DNA of 64,000 bases from [Scytonema hofmanni] UTEX 2349 (GTDB lineage: Bacteria > Cyanobacteriota > Cyanobacteriia > Cyanobacteriales > Nostocaceae): assembly GCF_000582685.1 (NCBI RefSeq), contig NZ_ALWD01000163.1, positions 113,070 to 177,069 on the forward strand, read 5' to 3'. Shown piece after piece: positions 19,202-29,441 of this stretch. Each line of letters opens with the position of its first letter. Position 1 is the first letter of the stretch. Below the pieces are notes generated by a model. That model worked only from the letters and a program-made list of their open reading frames with translations. It had not been told where the DNA came from and searched no databases. Made by a program: the position numbers and the translations under genes.

Positions 19202-22200
19202 ATGAGAAGAGATGCACTTGTAGTTGGTATCAATCAATATCCTTTTTTAAAGGATACACCGACAAGTCCGGCAAAACACCTGACAACACCTGCTGCTGAT
19301 GCAGAGGCGATCGCGCAGTTGTTGGAAGAACATGGAGATTTTCGGGTTAAACGTCTACCCGAAAGTTTTATTGATGGGAAATTGCAGGTTGATCCCCATA
19401 AAGCAGTTCATGCTAATGAGTTAGTTAATGCTGTAACCAAACTATTTATCCCAGAAGATAGCCAAAATACAGCGTTACTATTTTTTGCAGGACATGGGTT
19501 GCTTAGTCCATTAGGAAATCTAAAACAAACTATTTTAGCAAGCAGTGATGCAGGTTCCAGTAAAAATCAACCAAAGGGTTTATTGCTTAGAGACTTATGG
19601 GATATATTGCAACGAAGTCCGGTTATAGAACAAATTATCTGGTTAGATTCCTGTTTTAGTGGTGAATTGATTAACTTCAATCAAATTAACATTACAGCGC
19701 AAGGTTTTGAACGTACTCGATTTTTAATTGCTGCATCTCATAGTTCTGAAGTTGCTTACCAACAGTTGGATGGTAGATATGGGTTACTTTCTGGTGCTTT
19801 GCAAAAAGGGCTTGATCCTTATCAAATGCAGGAAGGTGATTGGATAACTGATTTGGCTTTAGCCCATTTTGTTGATAAGCAACTAGAAAAATATTATCTC
19901 CAAACAAAAATTTATCAGAAACCGGAAATTAGTAAACATGGAAAAGCGATTAATTTAATTAAAACAATGGGTAAGTCTTCTATAAATAGAGAAGATAAAG
20001 AAGGATATGAATTTAATCCAATCAACGCAGAATCGCTCAAATATCCAAATATAAACAAATCTGATTTCAACAAACAAACTCAAATGGAACAACAACCTTA
20101 TTCCCAAGATTTTGACACAAAGAAATCTCAATTAAAAAAATTAGAAAAAAATATTGAAGATAGAGGAGGAATGAGTAAATGTCCAGAAAACATGTTGCAA
20201 AACTATTTAGAATTGCGCCGCGAAATTTCGCTTTTGGAAGAAAAAATATCATCAAATGAGACTTCTATTTCTGGAAGTTCATCAAAATATAGTATACCAT
20301 CACCAATACAATTTATTGAGAGACCTCAAGAACAACAGTTTATTGAAGAAGCATTAAAATCTCAAGAAAAATGGGTAAGGAATATAGTTATACGTGGAAT
20401 GGGGGGAACAGGTAAAACAATATTAGCTGCTGAAGCTGCGAGAAAAGTAGAGGGACTATTTAGAAAAGTGATTTGGGCATCAGCAAATGATTCTCCCATT
20501 GATTTAGCTGACTTATTAGATATAGTCTTAAGAGCAATTGGTTATCGCTCAGATCAATTAACAATGCTTGAAAAGCAAGAAAAGGTTTCTGAACTACTTC
20601 GTCAAGATAGATATCTTTTGGTTGTTGATAGTTTTGAACGAATAGGTGACAAAGAAGTTGATAGATTTCTGGCTGAAAATAATTTTTATCCAAGTAAAGT
20701 ATTAATTACAACTAGACATATTTTACCAAGAGATTATTCAGTCATTAATTTAGAGGGATTTAAATTTTCACAAACTCATCAGATGTTGAAAGAAATTGGT
20801 AAAAATCAGGGTCTAAAGCAGTTTTTTAGCGAGAATGATGTTCAAAATATTCATGATATAACATCTGGATTACCTCTAGCCATTCAATGGATAATTGGAC
20901 AACTATCCCAAAAAATTCCTCTGGAGTATGTTCTTAGAAATTTAACAAACCGTAATAAACAACAAGGTAATGGAATAACTGGAAATGAGTCCCAAGTCAA
21001 TAATATGTTGGAGAGTATTTTTGGAAATTCTTGGGATTTGCTTAAAAAAGCGACTCGTAGAATTCTCATGAGTATGACTTTTTTTACTGCTCCAGCATCG
21101 GAAGAAGCAATTCAAGTAATAAGTGGTGTTGAACCAGAAAATTTCCAATCAGAGATTGAATATTTAATCAAAATGTCATTAATACAACCAAATCGGGATC
21201 GCATGGGAGGTGAAAAATTTCGTTTTTCAATTCATCCTTTGACCCGAAGTTTTGCTGGCAAGAAAGTTGATGATGATATAGTCTTGAAAAGAGCTATATA
21301 TAGTGAAGCAGTGAGATATTTTATTGTTCTAATGGAAAAATTAGCAAGACCTGGATTAGGACTGGATAAATATGAAGAATTAGAGCAAGACTTACCAAAT
21401 TGTTTATCAGCATTTTCATGGTGTAGAAATCAAAGAGAATTTACAAATACATTTAAAATAGTTGATTCTTTAAACCATTTTTTGTTTGAAAGGGGATTTT
21501 GGGATACTCGTATTCAAATATGTACCTCTGCTTCTGAACTAGAGCATGATTCTCCCAGCAAGGATTATGAAGCTGCATGGCGTTCAGCTTTTGGAGCAGG
21601 TTGGGTTTGTTGCCGCCAAAATAATTATGAAGAAGCAAAAAAGTGGCTAGTAAAAGCTCAAGAGAATTTAGATAAAATCCCTAAAATTAATACATTCATT
21701 ACACTTTATACAGCTAAAATATCTCAGTTAAACGCCTTGATTTTTCATGGTGAAGCTATGGAACAATTCAAAAGAGATCAGAGTAATTCAGCAAATAATA
21801 AAATAGAAAGACTCTTCAGAAAAGCTAATGATTATCATGACAATGCTCGGCTTCTAATGAATTTATACATTGAGAATAAAGGTACAAAATGGACTTTTGA
21901 GGAACCAGACTATGCAATAGCATTAATTGATTCAAATCAAGGTGATTTAGCAATGGATATGGGTTATTGGAAAAATGAAATTAACCAAAATCTTGAAAGT
22001 AGGCAACATTATGAATCTGCTCAAAAATTTTACTCCAAAGTTCTGGAAAATGCTCAGAAAAGTCAATGGCAAAATAGAGAAGCTTTAATTGCTTTTAGTG
22101 CTGCAAATTTAGGTCATGTGGAAATTTTATTACAAGAAAAGCCGATTGAAGAAATTCGTCATAGGTTTGACGAGGCGTTAAAAATAGCTGAATTTATTGG

Positions 22201-22429
22201 TCGAACTCATACAATTGCTTGGTGCTACAGAGGTTATGGGCTTCTCGAACAACGCTCATCTGAAACATCCTCTTACATTCCCAGAAAAGAAAGTAAGCTA
22301 AAGGAGGCAGAAAACTGGCTAAAAAAAGCATTGGAAATTTTTGAGCGTATTGGTCGTCGGGAAAGGGTTGCAGAAACTAGAGAGTCTCTCAAAGAAGTTG
22401 AAACTTCACTGGTAACATTACTGGACTAA
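19202..22429 (+). CDS. Caspase-NB-ARC-TPR protein (NLR/APAF-1-like architecture)
   Basis: Residues 1-250 are a caspase-like (C14) domain: His98 in FFAGHGL and Cys151 in LDSCFSGE. A linker with coiled-coil character follows, then a STAND NTPase of the NB-ARC type: Walker A GMGGTGKT (about 399-406), Walker B LLVVDSFE (about 472), an ITTR motif and GLPLAI (about 557). The C-terminal 400 residues are helical repeats of TPR type. The protein would couple ligand sensing by the repeats to NTP-driven oligomerisation and caspase activation, like animal apoptosome or bacterial Avs-type proteins (family knowledge; activity here is inferred). The start ATG 19202 gives MRRDALVVGINQYPFL, matching the N terminus of the next gene. 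Confidence 0.9.
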   Translation: MRRDALVVGINQYPFLKDTPTSPAKHLTTPAADAEAIAQLLEEHGDFRVKRLPESFIDGKLQVDPHKAVHANELVNAVTKLFIPEDSQNTALLFFAGHGLLSPLGNLKQTILASSDAGSSKNQPKGLLLRDLWDILQRSPVIEQIIWLDSCFSGELINFNQINITAQGFERTRFLIAASHSSEVAYQQLDGRYGLLSGALQKGLDPYQMQEGDWITDLALAHFVDKQLEKYYLQTKIYQKPEISKHGKAINLIKTMGKSSINREDKEGYEFNPINAESLKYPNINKSDFNKQTQMEQQPYSQDFDTKKSQLKKLEKNIEDRGGMSKCPENMLQNYLELRREISLLEEKISSNETSISGSSSKYSIPSPIQFIERPQEQQFIEEALKSQEKWVRNIVIRGMGGTGKTILAAEAARKVEGLFRKVIWASANDSPIDLADLLDIVLRAIGYRSDQLTMLEKQEKVSELLRQDRYLLVVDSFERIGDKEVDRFLAENNFYPSKVLITTRHILPRDYSVINLEGFKFSQTHQMLKEIGKNQGLKQFFSENDVQNIHDITSGLPLAIQWIIGQLSQKIPLEYVLRNLTNRNKQQGNGITGNESQVNNMLESIFGNSWDLLKKATRRILMSMTFFTAPASEEAIQVISGVEPENFQSEIEYLIKMSLIQPNRDRMGGEKFRFSIHPLTRSFAGKKVDDDIVLKRAIYSEAVRYFIVLMEKLARPGLGLDKYEELEQDLPNCLSAFSWCRNQREFTNTFKIVDSLNHFLFERGFWDTRIQICTSASELEHDSPSKDYEAAWRSAFGAGWVCCRQNNYEEAKKWLVKAQENLDKIPKINTFITLYTAKISQLNALIFHGEAMEQFKRDQSNSANNKIERLFRKANDYHDNARLLMNLYIENKGTKWTFEEPDYAIALIDSNQGDLAMDMGYWKNEINQNLESRQHYESAQKFYSKVLENAQKSQWQNREALIAFSAANLGHVEILLQEKPIEEIRHRFDEALKIAEFIGRTHTIAWCYRGYGLLEQRSSETSSYIPRKESKLKEAENWLKKALEIFERIGRRERVAETRESLKEVETSLVTLLD

Positions 22430-22501
22430 CATCAACTACAACCTAGTAAGTTTTTACACTTTAATTAAGTAATATAAATGATGTGGATAAATTAGCCCAA
22501 T

Positions 22502-24085
22502 ATGAGCCGAGATGCTTTAGTCGTAGGAATCAACAAATACCTCTTCCTTAAAGATTCAATGGGTAATAATAAGCATCTCACTACCCCCGCATATGACGCA
22601 GAAGCGATCGCCAAACTTCTAGAAGCCCAAAACAACTTCCGAGTCAAACGCTTTCCAGCTAGCATCATCAATGGTAAATCGCAAGTTGACCCAGATAAAT
22701 CCTTCAAAACCGAAGAATTAGAAAAAGCAATCCTCGATCTACTCCTCCCAGAAACAGGAAAACCCCCAGAAACAGCATTACTATTTTTCGCTGGACATGG
22801 ACTGCGGAAGCAGTTAAGGCAAAATTTAACACAGGGTTTTTTAGCAGCCAGCGATGTTAATCCAGGTAAAATATGGGGTTTTTCGCTACGAGATTTATGG
22901 GATATATTGCAGCAAAGCCAAGTCAAACAACAGATTATTTGGTTAGATTGCTGCTTTGCTGGAGAATTGCTCAATTTTAAAGATACGGAACTGGGAAGAC
23001 AAAGTTCAGGATGCGATCGCATGTTAATTGCTGCATCCCGTGACTATGAAGTAGCTTATCAGCAGTTAGATGGGAAACATGGGGTACTAACAGGTGCGAT
23101 TTTAGCAGGACTTAACCCACATCAAGTCCCAGAAGATGATTGGATTACAAATCGGACGCTTGCGGTTTCCGTCGAGCAGAGCCTACAAAAATACTACGAT
23201 TTAGCAAAAATTCCCCAAACCCCACTGATTAGCAACCACGGGGAAGCTATTAAGCTGGTGCAAGGAAAAGCAAAACCCGGATCAGAATCGCAAAATGAGG
23301 ATGCTGTCAACATCCAATTTCGGTTACTTTTTCACGAAATACTCAATGCTGACTTCAAACACCAAGTACCTGTGGTCAAAGAAGTTATACAGAAGCACCA
23401 AACAGCAGCTTTTTTGATTCACGGGGAGCAATATTGCGGACAGCAACTTTTGGTAACTCGTTTATCTCACCTCAAACGCGAGTGGAAAAATATATCACCT
23501 ATTAAAGTTGATGTCGGACAAAGGGCTGTAGGTGGTCGTCTCCCTTATTTATGGCAACAACTTACTTCCTGGTTTGGTTTACCCAAAGATGCCCAATCAC
23601 ATCAAATTATAGAACGAGTGTGCGATCGCCTATTAACCCAAGATGTAATTTTTATTTTCGACAGGGTAAACGATATGCAACCAAGGGTATTATCTGGGTG
23701 GCTTCAGGAATTTTGGGAACCGCTTGTAGCTAGGGTAGAAGAACATTGCCCATCAAGACACAGGAATACACACCTGTTAATGTTTCTGGTAGATAATAAT
23801 GGCAGCGTTTGCAAATCGGATATTTTGCTAGCACAGAAATATGATGAACCAAGCTATCCTCTCATGCCCCTTCATTTACCACCCATCAGCCCATTTACAC
23901 TAGATGTCTTGGATGAGTTAATTGATAGGGTAGTGACAATACCAAAACTACAAATGCATGTTGATTTAACTTCCCAAATATTGTTTGAAAAGTCAGAAAA
24001 CGGGATTCCTGAGTTTGTTTATGAAGAAATTTGCTGCCACTGCGGTCATAGTTGGGAAGGAGGCTTGGCAAAATGGCTGATTTAG
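22502..24085 (+). CDS. Caspase fused to an inactive-STAND (iSTAND-like) domain
   Basis: The N-terminal 250 residues are a caspase-like domain paralogous to the preceding gene (MSRDALVVGINKYLFL), with His99 in FFAGHGL and Cys151 in LDCCFAGE. The C-terminal half (about 275-500) has a P-loop-like strand where the Walker Lys/Thr are missing: HGEQYCGQQLL in place of GxxxxGKT, followed by a Walker-B-like FIFDRV. This GQ signature is the hallmark of iSTAND domains described next to MoxR and vWA genes. The stop overlaps the start region of the MoxR gene, so the genes are coupled. It is likely the effector of a ternary conflict system (inference from context). Confidence 0.85.
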   Translation: MSRDALVVGINKYLFLKDSMGNNKHLTTPAYDAEAIAKLLEAQNNFRVKRFPASIINGKSQVDPDKSFKTEELEKAILDLLLPETGKPPETALLFFAGHGLRKQLRQNLTQGFLAASDVNPGKIWGFSLRDLWDILQQSQVKQQIIWLDCCFAGELLNFKDTELGRQSSGCDRMLIAASRDYEVAYQQLDGKHGVLTGAILAGLNPHQVPEDDWITNRTLAVSVEQSLQKYYDLAKIPQTPLISNHGEAIKLVQGKAKPGSESQNEDAVNIQFRLLFHEILNADFKHQVPVVKEVIQKHQTAAFLIHGEQYCGQQLLVTRLSHLKREWKNISPIKVDVGQRAVGGRLPYLWQQLTSWFGLPKDAQSHQIIERVCDRLLTQDVIFIFDRVNDMQPRVLSGWLQEFWEPLVARVEEHCPSRHRNTHLLMFLVDNNGSVCKSDILLAQKYDEPSYPLMPLHLPPISPFTLDVLDELIDRVVTIPKLQMHVDLTSQILFEKSENGIPEFVYEEICCHCGHSWEGGLAKWLI

Positions 24086-24987
24086 CAAGTGTACTCACCG
24101 CCAATGGTAAGCAATCTTATGCAGGCAAGCCAATTTCACCCCAGGAGTGCCAAAAGTATGGGCTTTCTCCTTACTTGCCATCTTCAGAACTTATTAAAGC
24201 AGTTAACCTTGCCATTTTCTTAGAAAAACGCCCCTTGTTGCTCAAAGGTGAACCGGGATGCGGTAAAACCACTTTAGCGCAGGCGGTAGCTTACGAGTTG
24301 GGTTTACCCTACGAAACTTGGTATATTAAGTCTACAACCAGAGCTAGGGATGGACTCTACACTTACGACGCTGTTGGTCGTTTACATGATGCTCAACTTG
24401 CTCGCATGGGAGAAGCTAGCAATTCCAAAGTCGAGAATTTAGACAATTACATCAAACTGGGGCCTTTGGGACGTGCGTTTAAAAATGAACAACGCACTGT
24501 AGTGCTGATTGATGAAATTGATAAAGCTGATATTGACTTCCCCAATGATTTGTTGCGAGAGTTAGATGAACAGAGGTTTACGATTGAAGAAAAGGGAGAA
24601 GAAGTAAAAGCAAATTACCCTCCCATTGTCATCGTTACCAGCAACGATGAAAAGGATTTACCTGATGCTTTCCTGCGGCGTTGTCTGTTTTATTATATTC
24701 AGTTTCCTTATCCACAGTTAGCTAATATTGTCAAGTCACACTTTTTGGAATCTTCCTCTGATTTGGTGGAAGCTGCGGTGAAGCGTTTTAGCGAATTGCG
24801 GCAGAAAATGGAGAAGGGTAAAGCAGGTAAAAAAGTTAGCACCAGTGAGTTGCTAGATTGGTTTGCAGTGTTGCGGCAATTTCCTGAAGATGAGGTTTTA
24901 AAGCAGTTAGAGGGAGAAATACCTTTTCCAGAAGTTCTGTTGAAGAAATGGGAAGATCATCTGCGGTATTTAAAATATGAAGCTTGA
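24073..24987 (+). CDS. MoxR-family AAA+ ATPase
   Basis: A 304-residue AAA+ protein with Walker A GEPGCGKT (59-66), Walker B VVLIDEID (143-150), a sensor-1 Asn in IVTSNDEKDLP and Arg residues after DAFLRR. This is the MoxR/RavA-type arrangement. These ATPases act as chaperones that remodel a vWA partner. An AAGGAGG ribosome binding site at 24057-24063 lies 9 nt before ATG 24073, which decides the start over an earlier codon at 24052. The gene overlaps the caspase-iSTAND gene by 13 nt upstream and the vWA gene by 11 nt downstream. Confidence 0.9.
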   Translation: MADLASVLTANGKQSYAGKPISPQECQKYGLSPYLPSSELIKAVNLAIFLEKRPLLLKGEPGCGKTTLAQAVAYELGLPYETWYIKSTTRARDGLYTYDAVGRLHDAQLARMGEASNSKVENLDNYIKLGPLGRAFKNEQRTVVLIDEIDKADIDFPNDLLRELDEQRFTIEEKGEEVKANYPPIVIVTSNDEKDLPDAFLRRCLFYYIQFPYPQLANIVKSHFLESSSDLVEAAVKRFSELRQKMEKGKAGKKVSTSELLDWFAVLRQFPEDEVLKQLEGEIPFPEVLLKKWEDHLRYLKYEA

Positions 24988-26179
24988 AGAACTACCACTG
25001 TTGGATATTTTTAACAGCTTGCGACAACGGCATGGTTTGCCGTTGGGGGTTGAAGAATATCTGGTGGTTGTACGTAGTTTAGAAGCAGGTTTTGGAATTA
25101 GCAATCGTGAAGAATTAGAGCAGCTTTGCTGTATGTTATGGGCAAAGTCTGAGGAAGACAATCGCCTGATTCGTCGGTTATTTGAGCAGATGTGGAAGCA
25201 ATTCGAGTTATATTCTCCAAGTCATACACAACTGCAACCACCAATACCAGAAAAACCGGAAATTAATGCTTTAAAAGCATTGATTGATTTTTCAAAAGAT
25301 TTTTTTAAGAATTCTTTCAAACGTTTTTTTGGAACTACACCAGAAACTTCTTTGACTGAAGCAGCAACACCTGAACCATTTCAACCAGAAGAATCTTTGC
25401 TTGATTTAGAGACAACTCCCACTATCACCCCAGAACCAGTCCAAGCTGTCCAAGCTGTGCGGAGTAGTCGCGGGGATAAGGAGATGAAACGCCCCCGCTA
25501 TATGCTTTTGACAGAATATTTTCCTGTTACCAAGCGACAAATGAAGCAATGCTGGCGTTATCTGCGTCGTCCAGTGCGCCAAGGAGTAGCCACAGAGTTA
25601 GATATTGAGGCGACGGTAGCAAAAATTGGGCGTGAGGGTACTTTACTCCAACCTGTACTGATGCCACCGCGTACAAATCGTACTGATTTGGTGCTACTAA
25701 TTGACCAGGAAGGCTCGATGGTGCCGTTTCACGATTTATCGCGGCAGTTGGTGGAAACGGCACAACGGGGAGGAAGATTGAGAACAACCAATGTATTTTA
25801 TTTTCACGACTACCCGGATGAATACTTATACCGTCATCCGGCGATGCTTGATGCCAAAGCTGTTTCTGAAGTGTTAGGGGAAATTGGCGAACGAGCGGCA
25901 GTATTAATTATTAGCGATGCTGGCGCAGCACGGGGGAATTTTGACCAAGAACGGGTTGATAATACTAAGGCGTGGATTAAGCAGTTACAGCAGTCGGTGC
26001 GTTATTATGCTTGGCTCAATCCGATGCCGAGTGAATGCTGGCGACAAACAACTGCTGGGGAAATTGCCCGTTTTGTGCCGATGTTTGAAATGAGTCCACA
26101 GGGGATGAATGCGGCAATTAGTGTCTTGCGGGGTCGATATATTGTAGTAAAAGAGTTGGATGAATCTTTATGCTATTAG
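24977..26179 (+). CDS. vWA-domain protein of the MoxR-vWA conflict-system type
   Basis: The N-terminal 90 residues are helical, followed by a Pro/Glu-rich linker and a C-terminal von Willebrand A fold (about 220-400). The metal site is altered: LLIDQEGSM gives D-x-E-G-S in place of DxSxS (about residues 243-247), and the later strand reads VLIISDAGAARG. This matches SAV_2336-type proteins found beside MoxR ATPases. The ATG overlaps the MoxR stop by 11 nt. The vWA domain would be the MoxR substrate or adaptor to the caspase. The altered metal site may mean weaker or no divalent-cation binding. Confidence 0.8.
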   Translation: MKLEELPLLDIFNSLRQRHGLPLGVEEYLVVVRSLEAGFGISNREELEQLCCMLWAKSEEDNRLIRRLFEQMWKQFELYSPSHTQLQPPIPEKPEINALKALIDFSKDFFKNSFKRFFGTTPETSLTEAATPEPFQPEESLLDLETTPTITPEPVQAVQAVRSSRGDKEMKRPRYMLLTEYFPVTKRQMKQCWRYLRRPVRQGVATELDIEATVAKIGREGTLLQPVLMPPRTNRTDLVLLIDQEGSMVPFHDLSRQLVETAQRGGRLRTTNVFYFHDYPDEYLYRHPAMLDAKAVSEVLGEIGERAAVLIISDAGAARGNFDQERVDNTKAWIKQLQQSVRYYAWLNPMPSECWRQTTAGEIARFVPMFEMSPQGMNAAISVLRGRYIVVKELDESLCY

Positions 26180-26808
26180 AGTTAAGACAATTGAGGATTC
26201 AACCGGGACAGCAACTGCTACTTGAGGACGTTAGCTGGCAGCAATTTGAAAATATTTTGGCGGAATTAGGAGAACATCGCGCTGCCAGAATTTCCTATAG
26301 TCATGGTTTTTTAGAAATTATGGTTCCCTTACCCGAACATGAAAAAGCCAAAGAAATTATTGGCGATATGGTAAAAATTTTATTGAATGAACTAAGTATC
26401 AATTATGATGCTTTAGGTTCAACCACCCTAAAAAACGAAAAAATGAGTCAGGGAGTAGAACCGGATACTTGTTTTTACATTCAAAATCAAGTGGCAGTTA
26501 TTGGTAAAAATCGCATAAATTTAAGTGTAGACCCACCCCCAGACTTAGCCATAGAAATTGATTTAACTTCTCGCACGCAATTAGATAATTACCAAATTTT
26601 GGGAGTACCAGAACTTTGGCGATATGGAAAACAAGGCTTACAAATTAACGTCTTACAAGGTGGAAAATATGTAGAGTCAAATTTTAGTCCTACTTTTCCA
26701 GATATTCCGATAATTGAGCTAGTAAATCAATATGTCCAGCAAAGTCAAGTTGTTGGTAGCAGCCAAGCAATTCAAGCGTTTAGAAATTGGCTGCGGGATA
26801 ATATTTAA
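26170..26808 (+). CDS. Uma2-family (DUF820) nuclease-like protein
   Basis: The 212-residue protein has the Uma2 pattern: an N-terminal helical part, a SHGFLEIMVPLPEHEKAKEII block with an acidic residue, then PDLAIEIDLTSRTQLDNYQILGVPELWRY, which holds the ExD-type acidic residues and Lys/Gln positions of a restriction-endonuclease-like fold. Uma2 genes are greatly expanded in filamentous cyanobacteria and their targets are unknown. It overlaps the vWA gene by 10 nt, so here it is part of the operon. It could be a passenger. Confidence 0.85.
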   Translation: MLLELRQLRIQPGQQLLLEDVSWQQFENILAELGEHRAARISYSHGFLEIMVPLPEHEKAKEIIGDMVKILLNELSINYDALGSTTLKNEKMSQGVEPDTCFYIQNQVAVIGKNRINLSVDPPPDLAIEIDLTSRTQLDNYQILGVPELWRYGKQGLQINVLQGGKYVESNFSPTFPDIPIIELVNQYVQQSQVVGSSQAIQAFRNWLRDNI

Positions 26809-26864
26809 TTGTGCCTTTTATTTGGAATGATTTATTTGCAATGGCAGTCAGTTGAGGTTATTTG

Positions 26865-28514
26865 ATGCCTACCACAAACAAGGAGCGGGAAATACGAATC
26901 GCCCAAAGAAGGGTTGAAGGGTTTGCCCAGCAGTTTGGGGAAGCACACCGCAACTTGGCTCGTCATGCGGCATTTCCTTTGGTACTTACACCCGATTTAC
27001 TTTACCAAATTTGGGCAAACTTTGTCCCCGAAGCCCCTTGGACGGCGGTAGCTCATGTGTTGCTGTCGCGGTTGTGTCGGCAAGTGGGTTATGAGATGTA
27101 TGAGATGGATATTGCTGACCGAAATTTGTTGTTGCGGGAATTGAAGGAGCAGTTTGGACAGAAAAGATTTGATGAATTAGGGGAGTTTTTGCTGGATTAT
27201 GTAGCGCAGCGACTGACTGATGATGACGCAGATACAAGGGATTTACGGGAAGCTCAGGAGTGGACAGCGTTGGCTTATACGAAACCTAGTGAGGCAGCGC
27301 GGGAGTTGGCACAGAGATTGAGTGAGATAGTGCAGCAGGAGGATATGGGGGAGGTTTTGAGGTTGGCTTCGTTGGTAGAAACTTTAGCAGAACCATTAGT
27401 AGAAGCTGGTTTTGAGCCTTTGTTGGTTTACAGTCGGGGAATGGGGAGTTTTGCTCGTGGTGATTTAGATGATGCGAATATTCAATTCGATAAGTTGCTT
27501 CACAATGATTCTTTGGTAGAGATTGCTGAAGGAAATATTGAAAAGCAAAAAACATCTGAGCAAGACAGGGATAATACCTTACAGCAGAAGGTTTCATGGT
27601 TCCAGGAGAGTAGGAATAGAAATGCTTTAAAGCGACCCATCGATTTACCTGGTTTTTCTGATATGAGAATTATTGGTGATTTAGCCTCTGGCAAGACTTC
27701 CTTCATGGCAGCTTTGGCTTATTGTCCTAATCTAAATTCTAATAGTCCAATTGAATCAGTTGATCCTTTTGCTGATGATGCGGCTATATTAATTCGTTTG
27801 GCAGAAGATATATTGGAAAATGGCATATCTTTTCCAGCAAGTCGAGTAGAGCAAGATGTGAATATGTTACCACTTTACAGTTTAATCATTCAGCTAAAAC
27901 CCAGTTTAAGAACACATCCCCTTGCTGCTATTACAGGACGTAGTATTAGACTACAAGCTTCTTTTCGAGAATATCCTGGAGAGTTGATTCAAAACTTAAT
28001 GGAAGAAACTAAAGATAATACTGTTGATGAATATTTGGAAGATTGTGCAACAGCAAATGCTCTACTATTTTTAATAGATGCAAACTCCACAAGAGATATT
28101 AAATATGCTAGAGCATTTAGGAGATTGTGCTATGAACTAGCAGAGCGTATGTCTTATGCCCAAAGAGATTTGAGCAGATTTCGGATAGCTATTGTCTTCT
28201 CCAAATTTGAGCAACCAGAAATTTGGATTCACCGAGATAATTTAGAAAATTTTCTATCTACAAGGTTTCCCAAAACAAGGGCTGCTTTTCAGAAATGGAA
28301 TAAGGATTGGGGTTGCTCGACAGCATACTTTGCTTGTTCAGCTTTTGGTATAGTGGGTAATCCTCCTCAAGCAAATGTAAAATTAGTATCCAGAACAGAA
28401 CGGGGCATTAATGCTATAATTGCAGAACCAAAAGCATGGAAACCTTTTGGAATATTTGCACCAATTTACTGGTTACACACTGGCAAAGATGACCCTCGAC
28501 TTAGAGAAATCTAG
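26865..28514 (+). CDS. P-loop GTPase-like protein with helical N-terminal domain
   Basis: The N-terminal 250 residues are all-helical and unrecognised, with a possible coiled coil at 220-255. The C-terminal domain begins with a P-loop GDLASGKTS (about 270-278). It has an EYPGEL motif in the switch-II position and ALLFLIDANS, then a VFSKFE segment in place of the usual NKxD base-reading motif. That fits a divergent GTPase or related NTPase of the kind linked with prokaryotic conflict systems. The start ATG 26865 was preferred to TTG 26862. It is 56 nt after the Uma2 gene and closes the plus-strand cluster. Function is not established. Confidence 0.65.
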   Translation: MPTTNKEREIRIAQRRVEGFAQQFGEAHRNLARHAAFPLVLTPDLLYQIWANFVPEAPWTAVAHVLLSRLCRQVGYEMYEMDIADRNLLLRELKEQFGQKRFDELGEFLLDYVAQRLTDDDADTRDLREAQEWTALAYTKPSEAARELAQRLSEIVQQEDMGEVLRLASLVETLAEPLVEAGFEPLLVYSRGMGSFARGDLDDANIQFDKLLHNDSLVEIAEGNIEKQKTSEQDRDNTLQQKVSWFQESRNRNALKRPIDLPGFSDMRIIGDLASGKTSFMAALAYCPNLNSNSPIESVDPFADDAAILIRLAEDILENGISFPASRVEQDVNMLPLYSLIIQLKPSLRTHPLAAITGRSIRLQASFREYPGELIQNLMEETKDNTVDEYLEDCATANALLFLIDANSTRDIKYARAFRRLCYELAERMSYAQRDLSRFRIAIVFSKFEQPEIWIHRDNLENFLSTRFPKTRAAFQKWNKDWGCSTAYFACSAFGIVGNPPQANVKLVSRTERGINAIIAEPKAWKPFGIFAPIYWLHTGKDDPRLREI

Positions 28515-28562
28515 TTAAAATTAGCAGTTAAAAGGGTATTCTAATTATAGCCTTACTACCTT

Positions 28563-29345
28563 TCAAGTAGATTTTATTGCAGTTGCTATCTCTGCAATGA
28601 GGGGCTGATACTGACGACTTGAGAAGGGGCGAAAATCATCGATCGCATCGACACTCATTTTACACAACAAGCGAAATTGGAGCGGTGTTGGAGGTTGATT
28701 TACACGCTCTACCTGCACCTCTAAGTTAGAATTGTGTCGAAGCAACTCAAAAATTTCTGCCAGCAAATATCGCGGACAATAACCAACAATATAATGGTCT
28801 CTTGTGTTTAAAATTAAAGCCTGAGAATCGTAGGGATTTTGAAATTCGTGAGCTAGCCATAACTTTTCCCCAAATTCAAGCTGATTAATCCGCTCAATGG
28901 CACTGCTTGGCAGATGTCGCAGCCCATGCGAGAAAAAGTAAAGATGGTACTGTCCTTGTTCATCAACTTCTGGACAAGGAAAAACAGCGAGTGTATCTGT
29001 TTCTCGTTCGCCACCACTGCGGGCTAAAATTGTAATTGGGTCATTTTCATCATTCGGAATATTGAGCCATTCAATAAAACTTGAATAATCGGGACGCGAT
29101 CGCGACATCAACCGATTAGCAAATACTGGAAATAACTGAGTTGATGTATAAATCTCGTCTAAGCGTGGAAACGAAGACAAAGGTTTAAAAGCAGATTTTT
29201 CTTCAGCCTCTTTTACACCTTGGGTATAGACAAATTGATAGATACCTTGGTCAAATGTTAACCGACCAATGGGGAACCAAAAGCGACTAATAGGGTCTTG
29301 CCAAGCTAAAAATAATGTTTTCGTTTTCGTTTTTGCTGTTTTCAA
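28563..29345 (-). CDS. HIRAN-like domain protein, 260 aa
   Basis: The first 130 residues are unrecognised. The C-terminal half, from LEFGEKLWLAHEFQNPYDSQALIL to HYIVGYCPRYL, resembles the HIRAN fold (DNA-end or damaged-DNA binding domain: NPYDxxA, then xVGYxPR). The start appears to be TTG 29345, because AAGGGGAA lies 7 nt before it (29353-29360) and no better-placed ATG exists. It is convergent with the GTPase-like gene. HIRAN genes often travel with nucleases and defence genes; the role here is unknown. Confidence 0.6.
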   Translation of the reverse strand: MKTAKTKTKTLFLAWQDPISRFWFPIGRLTFDQGIYQFVYTQGVKEAEEKSAFKPLSSFPRLDEIYTSTQLFPVFANRLMSRSRPDYSSFIEWLNIPNDENDPITILARSGGERETDTLAVFPCPEVDEQGQYHLYFFSHGLRHLPSSAIERINQLEFGEKLWLAHEFQNPYDSQALILNTRDHYIVGYCPRYLLAEIFELLRHNSNLEVQVERVNQPPTPLQFRLLCKMSVDAIDDFRPFSSRQYQPLIAEIATAIKST

Positions 29346-29441
29346 AGTAATGTTCCCCTTGGTGTTTGGTTTTTTGTGAGGTAGATTCTGTTTTCATTTT
29401 CGGATAAAATTACTAATAAATTAGCAGGCAAGAGGCAGATA

